Positions 27,814 through 36,853 of a stretch of DNA of 64,000 nucleotides are shown here, piece by piece. Source of the stretch: Roseihalotalea indica (GTDB taxonomy: Bacteria > Bacteroidota > Bacteroidia > Cytophagales > Cyclobacteriaceae). The stretch's first letter is position 1. Each line of letters opens with the position of its first letter. Below the pieces are notes generated by a model. It saw nothing but the letters and a program-made list of their open reading frames with translations, had not been told where the DNA came from and did not search any database. The position numbers were made by a program, and so were the translations under genes. The stretch is taken from NCBI RefSeq assembly GCF_022458895.1, contig NZ_JAINFL010000017.1:62001-126000 (forward strand), given 5' to 3'.

Positions 27814-27978
27814 ATGGAAAATATCCGACACATAAAAAAGCATTTAGCCAAAGAAGAGTATGAATTATTGAGCAAAAGTACCGGCTATAGTGTGGACTAT
27901 ATACAAAACTGCCTGAACCAGCGCAGAAACAACCGGCTCATTGCTAAAGTAGCGCTTCAGCTTAAAATGGCGGGATAA
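27814..27978 (+). CDS. Small Cro-like helix-turn-helix protein
   Basis: A 54-residue ORF starting at ATG 27814; a TTG 51 bp upstream would extend it but reads through the likely operator. The sequence LSKSTGYSVDYIQNCLNQRRNN looks like a helix-turn-helix (helix, Gly turn, recognition helix) ending in the RRNN that is frequent in small XRE/Cro proteins of Bacteroidota. It is divergent from the S24 repressor. If real, the pair would be a CI/Cro-type switch without its prophage. No database support could be checked. Confidence 0.6.
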   Translation: MENIRHIKKHLAKEEYELLSKSTGYSVDYIQNCLNQRRNNRLIAKVALQLKMAG

Positions 27979-28013
27979 CCCTATCTGTATACGGAAGGTA
28001 AATATCTTAACTT

Positions 28014-28403
28014 TTACTCCCAGATTCCCGGTGGAATTAGTTCCAGCACGTGACCATCAGGATCGTGGAAATAACAGGACATCAGGTCTCCCTTCCACGT
28101 CTGTTCATGGATGATTGTAATTCCATTATCAATCAGTCTTCTCTTCCATCTTGCATATTCCTCGGCAGGAATTTCAAAAGCAACATGTTGAGCTCCGTAA
28201 GCAAAGTGCGGAGGAAGTGTTTTTTCATTTTTGGTTGCTTCCGGATTAAAACAAAGCAACACTTGTTTCCCTACCCGAAAGAAAATATGCCGATTTTCCA
28301 CTTGGCTAATAACAGAAAACCCGAGCACTTCCTCATAGAAAGCCCGGGTTCTATTAAGATCAGAAACGTATAAACAGGTTTCTTTAATGAAATTAATTGA
28401 CAA
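28014..28403 (-). CDS. VOC-family (glyoxalase/bleomycin-resistance) protein
   Basis: A 129-residue vicinal-oxygen-chelate fold with two beta-alpha-beta-beta-beta halves: INFIKETCLYVSDLNRTRAFYEEVLGF-type N-terminal module, then HVAFEIPAEEY and CYFHDPDGHVLELI near the C-terminus. Likely metal ligands are His in QHVAFE and Glu in VLELI. The start codon is TTG; no ATG fits. Substrate unknown; family members include glyoxalases, dioxygenases and resistance proteins. It follows 23 bp after an unrelated small gene on the same strand. Confidence 0.88.
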   Translation of the reverse strand: MSINFIKETCLYVSDLNRTRAFYEEVLGFSVISQVENRHIFFRVGKQVLLCFNPEATKNEKTLPPHFAYGAQHVAFEIPAEEYARWKRRLIDNGITIIHEQTWKGDLMSCYFHDPDGHVLELIPPGIWE

Positions 28404-28425
28404 ATCTATTCTCTTGTTAATTCAG

Positions 28426-28665
28426 CTAATTATCATTTAAAACTTCAAAATAACGCTCAAATAGCCGCTTTCGCAACAATATAGAAGGCTTTCCTCTGCC
28501 CCAATCAGGTGCAATTTCATAAAGACCATTATAAGCCCTCCCCATATATGATTTGTCTACTTCAAAGCCATTGAGCCCCGAACTATCTTCAGGACGATGG
28601 CTACAGCGAAAATAAATACGGAATTTATCTTCCTGCTTAGGTCGCTGCCAGATTGTGTCACTCAT
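28426..28665 (-). CDS. Conserved-looking hypothetical protein, 79 residues
   Basis: A short soluble protein rich in aromatic and charged residues (KFRIYFRCSHRPED, APDWGRGKPSILLRKRLFERYFE). It has an ATG start and normal codon use, and lies 22 bp upstream of the VOC gene on the same strand, which supports translation. No family recognised. No signal peptide or membrane segment is visible. Confidence 0.6.
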   Translation of the reverse strand: MSDTIWQRPKQEDKFRIYFRCSHRPEDSSGLNGFEVDKSYMGRAYNGLYEIAPDWGRGKPSILLRKRLFERYFEVLNDN

Positions 28666-29044
28666 AAAAGACTAATTTATATTAAACAGTACTAATGTAA
28701 GTTTTTTTTGTTTTTTAAAGATAAAACTATTTTTTCACTATGTCAATAAATTGCAAATTTTTAACTGAATAATATAACATATGATACTATACCCTTAGTC
28801 TTCTTTGTCCTTGGACCCTCAATCAGAAAATATATAATTAATGGGTATAGCTATTCCGTTTCTGTAGAAGTGCTTCTACGAATTATGCCTCTTATTTTTT
28901 TCCACATTACAAACTTCACTAAAGTTTCAACCAATTAACTAATTGAAAATCAACACCTTGATATATGTAATGCTAAAAAAATATCTATAAGTGGACTTTG
29001 GATTAATTCTTTCAATAGGTTAGGTACACCAAATTTTTAGAGTT
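28666..29044. other. AT-rich gap of 379 bp upstream of the stress-protein group
   Basis: No gene seen. It holds the divergent upstream regions of the 79-residue gene (minus) and the CsbD gene (plus). A tight hairpin GTAGAAG-tg-CTTCTAC lies at 28864-28879. No convincing TAnnTTTG promoter was found by eye. Confidence 0.5.
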
Positions 29045-29230
29045 ATGAATGACTACACTATAAAAGGTAACTGGAACGAAAAAAAGGGTAAGCTAAAACA
29101 AGAATATGGTACCCTTACTGATGATGACCTTGCATTCCAAGAAGGTAAGGAAGATGAGTTAGTAGGTCGAATCCAGAAAAAACTAGGTAAGACCAAAGAC
29201 GAAATCCGTAAGTTGATAAGTGATATTTAG
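29045..29230 (+). CDS. CsbD-family stress protein
   Basis: A 61-residue CsbD-like protein: [24 protein letters not shown] at the N-terminus is the family signature, followed by a charged helix [17 protein letters not shown]. Family knowledge: small, abundant, general-stress proteins of unknown mechanism, induced by osmotic or stationary-phase stress in many bacteria. It is followed 48 bp later by a DUF2383-like gene, a pairing often seen in stress groups. Confidence 0.92.
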   Translation: MNDYTIKGNWNEKKGKLKQEYGTLTDDDLAFQEGKEDELVGRIQKKLGKTKDEIRKLISDI

Positions 29231-29278
29231 TGTGCAATTATCAGTTTAAGTCAATTTTTTCATCTTAATTTTTTTGTT

Positions 29279-29740
29279 ATGAGTACTGATCATAAAAAAA
29301 CCATAAAAACACTTCACGATCTAATTCAAATCAACCGTGAAGGTGAAAGAGGATATAAAGAAGCCTCTGAAAATATAGATTTACCCGAGTTCAAAACTTT
29401 ATTGTACCGGCTGTCTCAACAACGCGCCCTTTTCCGTGGTGAGTTAGAGGATATTCTTCATAAGGACTTTAAAGACGATGCTATTGTAAAAGATTCAATA
29501 GCCAGTAAAGCGCATCGTACATGGATGGACTTTAAATCAGCCTTAACTGGTCATGATAATAAAGCTGTTCTTGATGAATGCGAGCGAGGCGAAGAACATG
29601 CTATTAAAGCCTATGGTGAGGTTTTTGATGGCCGCTTGCCAGATTACATCGAGAAAGTTGCCCTAAATCAACTTGAGTTGATTCGAGGTACATTAAGTCA
29701 GGTTCGTGAATTTAAATATGAAATTCAGGAAACTCACTAA
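29279..29740 (+). CDS. PA2169/DUF2383-family four-helix-bundle protein
   Basis: A 153-residue, all-helical, ferritin-like four-helix protein. Recognised: KTLHDLIQINREGERGYKEA at the N-terminus, LSQQRALFRGELEDIL, and CERGEEHAIKAYGEVFDGRLP, matching the DUF2383/PA2169 group. Conserved Glu and His residues could bind metal, but this is unproven for the family. It follows the CsbD gene and ends just before a clear terminator, so the two form a short stress operon. Confidence 0.88.
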   Translation: MSTDHKKTIKTLHDLIQINREGERGYKEASENIDLPEFKTLLYRLSQQRALFRGELEDILHKDFKDDAIVKDSIASKAHRTWMDFKSALTGHDNKAVLDECERGEEHAIKAYGEVFDGRLPDYIEKVALNQLELIRGTLSQVREFKYEIQETH

Positions 29741-29766
29741 CAACTTTTAAGCATAATTAGTACTTA

Positions 29767-29797
29767 AGCAAGAGGAGCAATTCTCTTGCTTTTTTTA
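29767..29797 (+). terminator. Rho-independent terminator after the CsbD/DUF2383 pair
   Basis: AGCAAGAG/CTCTTGCT, an 8-bp perfect stem with an 8-nt loop, directly followed by seven T. It lies 26 bp after the DUF2383-like stop and only 12 bp before the GTG start of the next gene, so the APP1-like gene probably needs read-through or a promoter inside the hairpin region. Confidence 0.88.
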
Positions 29798-29808
29798 ATT
29801 ATAGTGTT

Positions 29809-30969
29809 GTGCTAAATCTATTTATCAATATCATTAACTATCCATTCAGAAAATTAAAGAGTTTTCTGAAGCGCCGTTTGGGCTGGCTTAATACGCCGTG
29901 TATCATACTTTATCGGGGGTTTGGAAATAAAGAACAGTTTTATCTCCGCGGTAGAGTCATTGAAGATACGGGGCTAGCCAAACCAGAATCTGACGATCAT
30001 TTGTGGGAAAACTTTCTGGCTATGATCAAACGCTACAGTAGCACAGGAATTCCCGAGCAGAAAGTGCAGATTCAGCTTGGTGAAAAGCAGTATAACTGCA
30101 TTGCCGATGAGGATGGATACTTTGAAATTGAAAGCGCCCTTCCTAATCCCTCTCTTAATTACGATGAATGGCAAACTGTTAAAGGCTCATTAGTCTCCCA
30201 TGATTATACTGATAATCAAACTCACCCTTCTTTGGCTAAAGGAGAAATACTGGCAGCAGACTCTAATCACTCATTTGGAGTGATTACCGACATTGACGAT
30301 ACCATTCTTATCAGCCACTCTACTAATGTGCGAAAAAAGTTGAAGCTCATGCTCTTTAAGAACGCTAAAACTCGCTTGCCTTTTGATGGAGCCTCGGCCT
30401 TTTACCAGGCATTGTACCAAGGGCCTAATCTGGAAAAAAACCACCCGTTTTTTTATGTTTCCAGTAGCGAATGGAATTTATATGACCTTTTAGTTGATTT
30501 TTGCGAGCACCATGATTTTCCTAAAGGTCCTTTTTTGCTTAAAGATGCGCAGATTCACCTAAAAAAAATATGGAAAGCCGGGGGAGGCAACCATCATCAT
30601 AAATACGAAAAAATCTGCCGTATTTTTGATATGTATCCCCATCTGCCATTTATCTTGGTTGGCGACAGTGGCCAGCATGATGCCGAAATTTATAGCGAAT
30701 TGAGCCAAAAACATCCCAACCGGATACTTGCCATTTATATCCGAGATGTTCGCCCCTCCCGCCATCAGGCAGTAAAAGATATTGCCAATGAGCTGGCCAA
30801 GAAAAACATTGAAATGGTGTTGGTCAAGGATACAGAAGAAGCTGCATTACATGCTCTGAAACACGGATTTCTTCATCCGGAAGCTATTCAGGCAATTGTT
30901 GATGAAAAGCAGCTTAATCAGGCAATGGATGCTGAGTTCTTTCAGATTTTAGAGAAAATGACTGAATAA
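29809..30969 (+). CDS. APP1-family (DUF2183) phosphatidate phosphatase-like protein
   Basis: A 386-residue protein. The N-terminal part (20-150) has a beta-rich domain seen in bacterial DUF2183 proteins. The catalytic part shows the HAD-type motif DIDDTI at about residue 162, FFYVSSSEWNLYDLL, and LVGDSGQHDAEIY near 284-296, as in yeast App1 and lipin-like phosphatases. Family reaction: dephosphorylation of phosphatidic acid. A basic N-terminus (RKLKSFLKRRLGW) may bind membrane. GTG start; no better ATG in frame. The context is a stress group. Confidence 0.88.
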   Translation: MLNLFINIINYPFRKLKSFLKRRLGWLNTPCIILYRGFGNKEQFYLRGRVIEDTGLAKPESDDHLWENFLAMIKRYSSTGIPEQKVQIQLGEKQYNCIADEDGYFEIESALPNPSLNYDEWQTVKGSLVSHDYTDNQTHPSLAKGEILAADSNHSFGVITDIDDTILISHSTNVRKKLKLMLFKNAKTRLPFDGASAFYQALYQGPNLEKNHPFFYVSSSEWNLYDLLVDFCEHHDFPKGPFLLKDAQIHLKKIWKAGGGNHHHKYEKICRIFDMYPHLPFILVGDSGQHDAEIYSELSQKHPNRILAIYIRDVRPSRHQAVKDIANELAKKNIEMVLVKDTEEAALHALKHGFLHPEAIQAIVDEKQLNQAMDAEFFQILEKMTE

Positions 30970-31041
30970 AGTTTCGCTTTCTATGCCTATTAGGGCGTTC
31001 CCTTCTTATTCGGAATTCAACAGCCCTAGTAACCTTATAAT

Positions 31042-32094
31042 TTACTTTAACGCATTTTTCAGCCCTTTCAGGTTCTGTTCGCTGGTCTGAATATTAGCTT
31101 TAATCAACTTTTTTTCCTGCTCTGCACTATCATCGTTAACTTCGCTAAGTAATTTATCGGCCTTTTTCAGATAATTGAGCGCTTCTTCCTGAGTGACAGT
31201 AGCATCTTGTATCGCCTCCCGGGAGGTGAGTCTGGTAGGAATACTGTTCATTAAATGGTTAGCAAAATTCATATAACCTCGGGCAAGCACCACTGGATTA
31301 GCCGGGTTAAAAGCATAGGCTTGCTCAGCTGCAAACAAAGACTGATCAACTTTAGGTTTAGCCTCATAGTTAGCAATCTGCTCCTGATAATCCTGACATT
31401 GTTTTGCAGATTGATTCAGGTACTGTTTCACGGCATCATCTCCCTGAGCATACGTTTTGATTGATACCGGGCAATCTAATAATTGCCACATGGGTAACAG
31501 CGGCAAATGATTAAGCACAAATTCACTGGGAGATGTTAAAAAAAACGAATCATTAAATTTTTTCACAAACCGCATATTGTCATCTAATCCCCCGCTTCCC
31601 CAGGTCACATCAACCAGGTGCCACTCGTTATCCAACTGCACCGCATTCCAGGCATGATCGGCATTGGTGAAAGATTTTCTCGCGGTATAGGCAAACCCTT
31701 TGCTGTACCCACCCACTACATAACAGGGAACATCTGCCAGACGACACATTTCCTGAAATAACTCTGAGTAACCCTGACATACCGCTCTTCTTCGCTTTAG
31801 CACATCATTGGGCAAAATAGGTTTGTAACGGGCCGGATTGTAATTACGAAAAAGTTGCACATCATAAGCGATGTTATCGGCAATCCAGACATAAAAGCTC
31901 CGGACCTTCTCATGGTCATCCTGCGCAGTTTTCACCAGATAGTGGGTTAGTTTTTCCACATCATAATGAAGTTTTTCAGGCGCCGAACGGGCGTGCTGAT
32001 CAATCTGCGTATAATCGCGGTCGCTATTTCCTTCTACATGAAACGGAAATAACACAACCAGATATAGAGCAAACGTACTGATATAATATTTCAT
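31042..32094 (-). CDS. Exported transglutaminase-like (cysteine protease fold) protein
   Basis: A 350-residue protein with a signal peptide (start MKYYISTFALYLVVLF). The transglutaminase core shows the catalytic triad: Cys in RRAVCQGYSELFQEMC, His in NADHAWNAVQLDNEWHLV, and Asp in VDVTWGSGG. The C-terminal part is helical and charged. ATG 32094 is chosen because the in-frame extension to 32184 precedes the signal peptide. Family members act as peptidases or cross-linkers in the envelope. It lies downstream of ettA, with a terminator between them. Confidence 0.88.
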   Translation of the reverse strand: MKYYISTFALYLVVLFPFHVEGNSDRDYTQIDQHARSAPEKLHYDVEKLTHYLVKTAQDDHEKVRSFYVWIADNIAYDVQLFRNYNPARYKPILPNDVLKRRRAVCQGYSELFQEMCRLADVPCYVVGGYSKGFAYTARKSFTNADHAWNAVQLDNEWHLVDVTWGSGGLDDNMRFVKKFNDSFFLTSPSEFVLNHLPLLPMWQLLDCPVSIKTYAQGDDAVKQYLNQSAKQCQDYQEQIANYEAKPKVDQSLFAAEQAYAFNPANPVVLARGYMNFANHLMNSIPTRLTSREAIQDATVTQEEALNYLKKADKLLSEVNDDSAEQEKKLIKANIQTSEQNLKGLKNALK

Positions 32095-32184
32095 AGGGCA
32101 AGTCTTCCTGTCTGCGGTAAATTTGAAAGAAATTTTCCATACCGATAAACGAAAAACGATCAGAATATTACACACGTTCCCCAT

Positions 32185-32218
32185 AAAAAAGATAGCTCAC
32201 TATGGGCAAGTGAGCTAT
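32185..32218 (-). terminator. Rho-independent terminator after ettA
   Basis: On the minus strand ATAGCTCAC/GTGAGCTAT, a 9-bp perfect stem with a 9-nt loop, followed by C and a run of six T. It lies about 70 bp past the ettA stop. Confidence 0.9.
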
Positions 32219-32286
32219 ACGTTTAGAGATTATATAAAATAGAAGAAAGGTGACTTAAAAAGTGTCAGATAGCACTTTCTGAGTTA

Positions 32287-33966
32287 TCAAATCATCTTTT
32301 TATAACGAATCCGTTTAGGTTCTACATCACCCATACGCTGACGCTTATTTTCTTCGTAGTCTGAGTAATTACCTTCGAACCAGTATACTTCTGAATTACC
32401 TTCAAATGCCAGAATGTGGGTAGCAACCCGGTCCAGGAACCAGCGGTCGTGTGTAATGATCACGGCACAACCGGCAAAATTTTCCAAACCTTCCTCTAAA
32501 GCTCGCAGGGTATTTACATCCAGGTCGTTCGTAGGTTCATCAAGAAGGAGCACGTTAGCACTTTCTTTCAGCATCATGGCCAGATGCACCCGGTTTCGTT
32601 CACCTCCGGATAGTTTGCCCACTTTCTTTTCCTGATCACTCCCGCTGAAATTGAACCGGCTTACATATGCGCGGGAATTCATCTGCTTTCCTCCTAAATC
32701 AATCAGCTCATTCCCCCCGGAGATTACTTCCCAAACTGATTTTGAAGGTTCTAACTGGTGATGCTCCTGATCTACGTAGGCCAGTTTTACGGTTGAACCC
32801 ACTTCAAACTCACCTTTATCGGGCTTCTCCTGCTTAGTAATAAGTTTAAACAGCGTAGTTTTACCCGCACCATTAGGACCGATGACACCAACAATACCCG
32901 CCGGTGGAAGCGAGAATGTGAGATTTTCAAAAAGCACTTTATCACCAAAAGCCTTGGCCAGATTCTCAGCCTCAATCACTTTATTACCCAACCGGGGTCC
33001 GGGCGGAATATACATTTCCAGCTTTTGCTCGCGGTCTTTTGCTTCCTCACTCAGCAAGTTTTCGTACGCGTTAAGTCGTGCTTTCCCTTTTGCCTGTCGG
33101 CCTTTAGGCGTCATACGTATCCATTCCAATTCACGCTCCAGCGTTTTCTGCCGTTTTGAAGCGGTCTTTTCTTCATCAGCCAATCGCTTCTGTTTCTGCT
33201 CCAGCCAGGATGAATAGTTGCCTTTCCAGGGTATACCTTCTCCCCGGTCTAATTCCAGAATCCATCCGGCCACATTGTCAAGAAAATAGCGGTCGTGGGT
33301 AACAGCGATGACTGTACCGCTGTATTGCCGCAGGTGTTGTTCAAGCCAGTGTACTGATTCGGCATCCAGGTGGTTAGTTGGCTCATCCAGCAAGAGCACA
33401 TCGGGCTGTTGAAGCAATAGTCGACACAAGGCTACACGACGCTTTTCACCACCGGACAGGTTCTTGACGACGGCATCTTCCGGCGGGGTCCGTAAGGCGT
33501 CCATAGCCCGGCTTAGTTTTGTATCCAGCTCCCAGGCGTTTACATGGTCTAGCTTCTCCTGAATACTGGCTTGCTGATCAATCAGCTTTTGCATGGCATC
33601 CGGGTCGTCCAGCACGGCGGGGTCAGCAAATTTTTCATTTATTTTTTCAAACTCCTGAAGTAATTGAACGGTCTCTGCCACTCCTTCTTCTACAACTTGT
33701 TTCACTGTTTTTTCAGGGTCAAGATCGGGCTCCTGTTCCAGCATACCTACCGAGTAACCTGGGGAAAAAACTACTTCTCCCTGATAATCCTGGTCTTTGC
33801 CGGCAATAATTCGTAATAAAGATGACTTACCGGCGCCATTTAAACCCAACACTCCGATCTTAGCTCCGTAAAAGAAAGATAAGTAGATATTTTTTAGCAC
33901 TTGTTTTTGGGGAGGATAAATTTTAGAAACCCCCGCCATAGAAAAAATTATTTTTTCGTCACTCAT
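32287..33966 (-). CDS. ettA: Energy-dependent translational throttle protein (ABC-F)
   Basis: A 559-residue soluble ABC-F protein with two ATPase domains. Domain 1: Walker [10 protein letters not shown], signature NLSGGEKRR, Walker [12 protein letters not shown]. The linker carries the charged interdomain arm ([20 protein letters not shown]). Domain 2: [29 protein letters not shown]. Length and the [12 protein letters not shown] region match EttA rather than Uup or resistance ABC-F proteins. Role: binds the ribosomal E site and gates elongation according to ATP/ADP level. Confidence 0.95.
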   Translation of the reverse strand: MSDEKIIFSMAGVSKIYPPQKQVLKNIYLSFFYGAKIGVLGLNGAGKSSLLRIIAGKDQDYQGEVVFSPGYSVGMLEQEPDLDPEKTVKQVVEEGVAETVQLLQEFEKINEKFADPAVLDDPDAMQKLIDQQASIQEKLDHVNAWELDTKLSRAMDALRTPPEDAVVKNLSGGEKRRVALCRLLLQQPDVLLLDEPTNHLDAESVHWLEQHLRQYSGTVIAVTHDRYFLDNVAGWILELDRGEGIPWKGNYSSWLEQKQKRLADEEKTASKRQKTLERELEWIRMTPKGRQAKGKARLNAYENLLSEEAKDREQKLEMYIPPGPRLGNKVIEAENLAKAFGDKVLFENLTFSLPPAGIVGVIGPNGAGKTTLFKLITKQEKPDKGEFEVGSTVKLAYVDQEHHQLEPSKSVWEVISGGNELIDLGGKQMNSRAYVSRFNFSGSDQEKKVGKLSGGERNRVHLAMMLKESANVLLLDEPTNDLDVNTLRALEEGLENFAGCAVIITHDRWFLDRVATHILAFEGNSEVYWFEGNYSDYEENKRQRMGDVEPKRIRYKKMI

Positions 33967-34043
33967 GGTTTAACAATCTGAAAATTCTTCGTTTAGATAA
34001 TAACAGAAATCTGCTATTTTTCTGGTTGTGAGTAAATAAGTGA

Positions 34044-34051
34044 TATTTTTG
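34044..34051 (+). promoter_or_regulatory. Candidate -7 element upstream of the DUF349 gene
   Basis: TATTTTTG matches the Bacteroidota TAnnTTTG element exactly, 112 bp before the start. The nearest TTG (34026) is 15 bp upstream, shorter than the usual 19-21 bp, so support is weak. Confidence 0.25.
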
Positions 34052-34162
34052 CGTAATTTCTAAAAAATCGTAATCATTGCGAACAATAGCGGGTTAAAAA
34101 CCTGATAATTATTGACTATTTATTGTGTAACAGGTAATCGTCAACCTTAAACCCTAAAAACT

Positions 34163-35683
34163 TTGGACCAGGCTACCACACCTTACGGATTCATTCAAGA
34201 CGGTAAAATTTACCGAAATGCTTTTCTTGAATACCCTGAACGCGAAATTGGTGAAGTACGCGAAAGCGAAGCTTCCACCATCAAGTATTTTGAAGATCGA
34301 TTTGAAATGGCCCGCAACAAGGTCGCTCAACTTGAACAGTCGGTTAATGATTCTGAAAACAAGGGATCATATTTAATGAAGCTTATCCACATGCGGGAAA
34401 GCTTAGCCAAGTTCGATGCTTTGGGGGATTACCCGAGCCTCTACGATCGGCTGAATGCCATTGAAGATGAATTGCGCGTGATCATTACTCAAAACCGCAT
34501 TAAAAATCTGGAAATCAAACGCGCCCTGATTGCCGAAGCAGAACCCCATGAGTTTAGCTCAGACTGGGAAGAAGCGACCGACCAGTTGAAAGAAATTAAA
34601 GGGAAATGGATTAAAACCGGCGCAGTGGCTGACGAATATCACGAAGAAATTGAAGTTCGCTTCAATGAGATTCTTGATAATTTCTTCCAGCGTCGTAAGA
34701 AATTCTTTGACGAGCGAAAGCAGATGGTGTATGACCGGGTACGCCGTTATATGGATATCAACAACGAATTGTACCGCTTACAGCGCGCTCCTGATCGGCA
34801 GCAAGCCTTGGAGAGAGCGAAAGAGTTGCAGGCAGAGTGGCGAGAGGTTGGGAAAATTCCTGGTCATAAATACATAAAGCTCATCCGGAACCATAAATCT
34901 TTGACCAACCGCTTATTCCGTAGCGGCGGGTCTGGTGGCTACAATCGCTCCGGTGGATACGGTTCGGGAGGGTATGACCGTTCCGGGTCAGGGGGTTACG
35001 ATCGTTCCGGATCTCGAGGATACGACCGTCCTGGTGGCTCAGGGGGCTACGACAGATCTGATAGATCAGGCGGGTATGATCGCTCAGGCTCAGGAGGTTA
35101 TGGTCGTACTGGTGGTTATAACCGTTCGGGCTCAGGAGGCTATGGCGGGCAGCAGCGCGGCGGTGGTGGTTATCGTGATCAACAAAATTGGATGAGCCCC
35201 GAAGAGTCAATGACTCGTAAAAAAGACCTTATCGCCAAAGCGCAGGCCCTGATTGGTAACCAGAACGTAAATACCATGGAGGAGGTCCGACAGTTGCGGG
35301 ACGGATGGAAACAATCTGGAAGGATATCGAGAGAGCGATCTATTGAGTTAACGGAGACTTTTAACCATGCCTGTGAAAAAGCTCTGGAAACCAGCTTTTT
35401 AGAGCGATTAGTTACATCACGTAATCCAGAATTTGAGGACAAGAATATTGTCGAGCAAATTCAGCTTAAAATTTCCCTTCTTTCCAACCTGATTTCCCGC
35501 GACGAAGAAGAACTGGAACGCACCAAAGTTGATAATGAAAGGCTCGGCAGCTCTTCAGGAGGACGTTATTCGTCAGATGAAGACCGTAAGGCAGCAGGAC
35601 GTTTAAGGTCACAAATCAGAAAAGTTCGAGTAAAAAAAGAGCTGCTAACTGAGTTACAAAATGCACTAGACAAATACTTATAA
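34163..35683 (+). CDS. DUF349-type coiled-coil protein with a Gly/Tyr/Arg-rich low-complexity insert
   Basis: A 506-residue protein. N-terminal and C-terminal parts are charged helices with DUF349-like stretches (WEEATDQLKEIKGKWIKTGAV, LQAEWREVGKIPGHKY, VRQLRDGWKQSGRIS). Between them, residues 254-339 are a repeat of units like GGYDRSGS, rich in Gly, Ser, Tyr and Arg with almost no hydrophobic residues. The start is TTG at 34163: a stop lies 15 bp upstream and the next Met is at residue 49. Function unknown; the insert resembles RGG/YG-type disordered segments of RNA-binding proteins. Confidence 0.8.
   Translation: MDQATTPYGFIQDGKIYRNAFLEYPEREIGEVRESEASTIKYFEDRFEMARNKVAQLEQSVNDSENKGSYLMKLIHMRESLAKFDALGDYPSLYDRLNAIEDELRVIITQNRIKNLEIKRALIAEAEPHEFSSDWEEATDQLKEIKGKWIKTGAVADEYHEEIEVRFNEILDNFFQRRKKFFDERKQMVYDRVRRYMDINNELYRLQRAPDRQQALERAKELQAEWREVGKIPGHKYIKLIRNHKSLTNRLFRSGGSGGYNRSGGYGSGGYDRSGSGGYDRSGSRGYDRPGGSGGYDRSDRSGGYDRSGSGGYGRTGGYNRSGSGGYGGQQRGGGGYRDQQNWMSPEESMTRKKDLIAKAQALIGNQNVNTMEEVRQLRDGWKQSGRISRERSIELTETFNHACEKALETSFLERLVTSRNPEFEDKNIVEQIQLKISLLSNLISRDEEELERTKVDNERLGSSSGGRYSSDEDRKAAGRLRSQIRKVRVKKELLTELQNALDKYL
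34922..35180 (+). repeat. In-frame tandem low-complexity repeat coding for GGYDRSG units
   Basis: Degenerate tandem units of about 15-27 bp (variants of GGTTACGATCGTTCCGG) encode about a dozen Gly-Tyr-Asp/Asn-Arg-Ser motifs inside the DUF349-type gene. Unit length varies but reading frame is kept, as expected for slippage under protein-level selection. Confidence 0.8.
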
Positions 35684-35885
35684 TAAATAATACCAGGTTT
35701 TTGAACTTTTTTTTATAATATTTTCTTTCCCACGTAACTGAAAAAGTGGTTTCTGCCATTTTGAAAGTTTGCTTTGGTAAGAAAATTGTTAAATTTTTTT
35801 TGGAATTATTGCTTTTAAATTATTATTCATTATTAATTCTGTTGTATTACAGTAGTTGATCATTTAACGAGAAAATTAGTAGCAC

Positions 35886-36107
35886 ATGTACTGGACGTTA
35901 GAATTAGCATCTTATTTAGAAGATGCCCCCTGGCCGGCAACGAAAGACGAACTGATCGATTTTTCTATTCGCTCAGGCGCACCGTTAGAAGTTGTCGAGA
36001 ACTTGCAAGAGTTAGAAGATGATGGTCAGCCTTATGAGAACATTGAGGAGATATGGCCTGACTATCCTACCAAGGAGGATTTCTTCTTCAACGAAGACGA
36101 ATATTAA
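35886..36107 (+). CDS. DUF2795-family small protein
   Basis: A 73-residue acidic protein: MYWTLELASYLEDAPWPATK at the N-terminus and SGAPLEVVENLQELEDDG in the middle match the DUF2795 pattern, which in Bacteroidota often appears as a short stand-alone protein of this size. The C-terminus is very acidic (YPTKEDFFFNEDEY). Function unknown. It lies 202 bp after the DUF349 gene and is convergent with ispD. Confidence 0.88.
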   Translation: MYWTLELASYLEDAPWPATKDELIDFSIRSGAPLEVVENLQELEDDGQPYENIEEIWPDYPTKEDFFFNEDEY

Positions 36108-36132
36108 TACCTGCCACCAACCTGAAGATTTT

Positions 36133-36816
36133 TTATTGGGAAGCCTTTTGACTGAGAAAGGCTTCCGCTACCCTCAGGTCTTCCGGAGTAGTAATCTTTA
36201 AATTCCGGTACTCCCCATCAATAAGCGTTATTTCCTCCCCATACGCTTCTACAATACTGGCTTCGTCGGTATAATTTTCTAAAGGACTTACCTTATCGTA
36301 AGCTTTTCTTAGCAATGAAGTGCGAAATGTCTGAGGCGTCTGCATCAACCGATACCGCGCTCGATCTCGACTTACCGATCCATTATCTGTTACCTCGCGG
36401 ATTGAGTCTTTCAAAGGCACCGAAGCAATGGCTGCTCCGTGCTTCTGGGCAGTCTGAAAAGATCTCGCAATTAAATCAATACTTACTAAAGGGCGCACCC
36501 CATCGTGAATGGCTACCAGACTATCCGGTTCATTAATTTCCCGAAGTCCATTACGTACCGAATGGGGGCGGCAACTCCCCCCCGCAATAAGTGTATGAGG
36601 AATTTTAAAGGAAAACTCTTGGCAGAGAAAGTGCCATCGGTCATGTTCATGCTCAGGAAGCACTACAATTAAGGGTAGTGACTCCTGATATGAATTAAAA
36701 GCACGAAGGGTATGCATTAATACCGGGTTTCCACCGATACTGATGAATTGCTTAGGTAAGTCTGACTGCATACGAACCCCACGCCCTCCGGCAACAATTA
36801 CGGCGTATTGTTTCAT
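36133..36816 (-). CDS. ispD: 2-C-methyl-D-erythritol 4-phosphate cytidylyltransferase
   Basis: A 227-residue IspD of the MEP isoprenoid pathway; it joins CTP and MEP to CDP-ME. The nucleotide-binding loop VAGGRGVRMQSDLPKQF (residues 8-24), VAIHDGVRPLVS (about 98-109) and PLKDSIREV are the family signatures. It lies 37 bp after the queA stop on the same strand, so the two may be co-transcribed. Confidence 0.96.
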   Translation of the reverse strand: MKQYAVIVAGGRGVRMQSDLPKQFISIGGNPVLMHTLRAFNSYQESLPLIVVLPEHEHDRWHFLCQEFSFKIPHTLIAGGSCRPHSVRNGLREINEPDSLVAIHDGVRPLVSIDLIARSFQTAQKHGAAIASVPLKDSIREVTDNGSVSRDRARYRLMQTPQTFRTSLLRKAYDKVSPLENYTDEASIVEAYGEEITLIDGEYRNLKITTPEDLRVAEAFLSQKASQ

Positions 36817-36853
36817 AAGCTTAGAATGGGCTTAACACCTATTCTGAACGAAA

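Noticed and set aside
34922..35180. Repeat array considered as CRISPR
   Set aside because: Units are in frame, contiguous, without unique spacers, and encode a low-complexity protein segment.
36139..36166. Perfect 10-bp stem GGAAGCCTTT/AAAGGCTTCC at the end of ispD
   Set aside because: No T tract on either strand and it is inside coding sequence, so a terminator call is not supported; it may be chance codon sequence.
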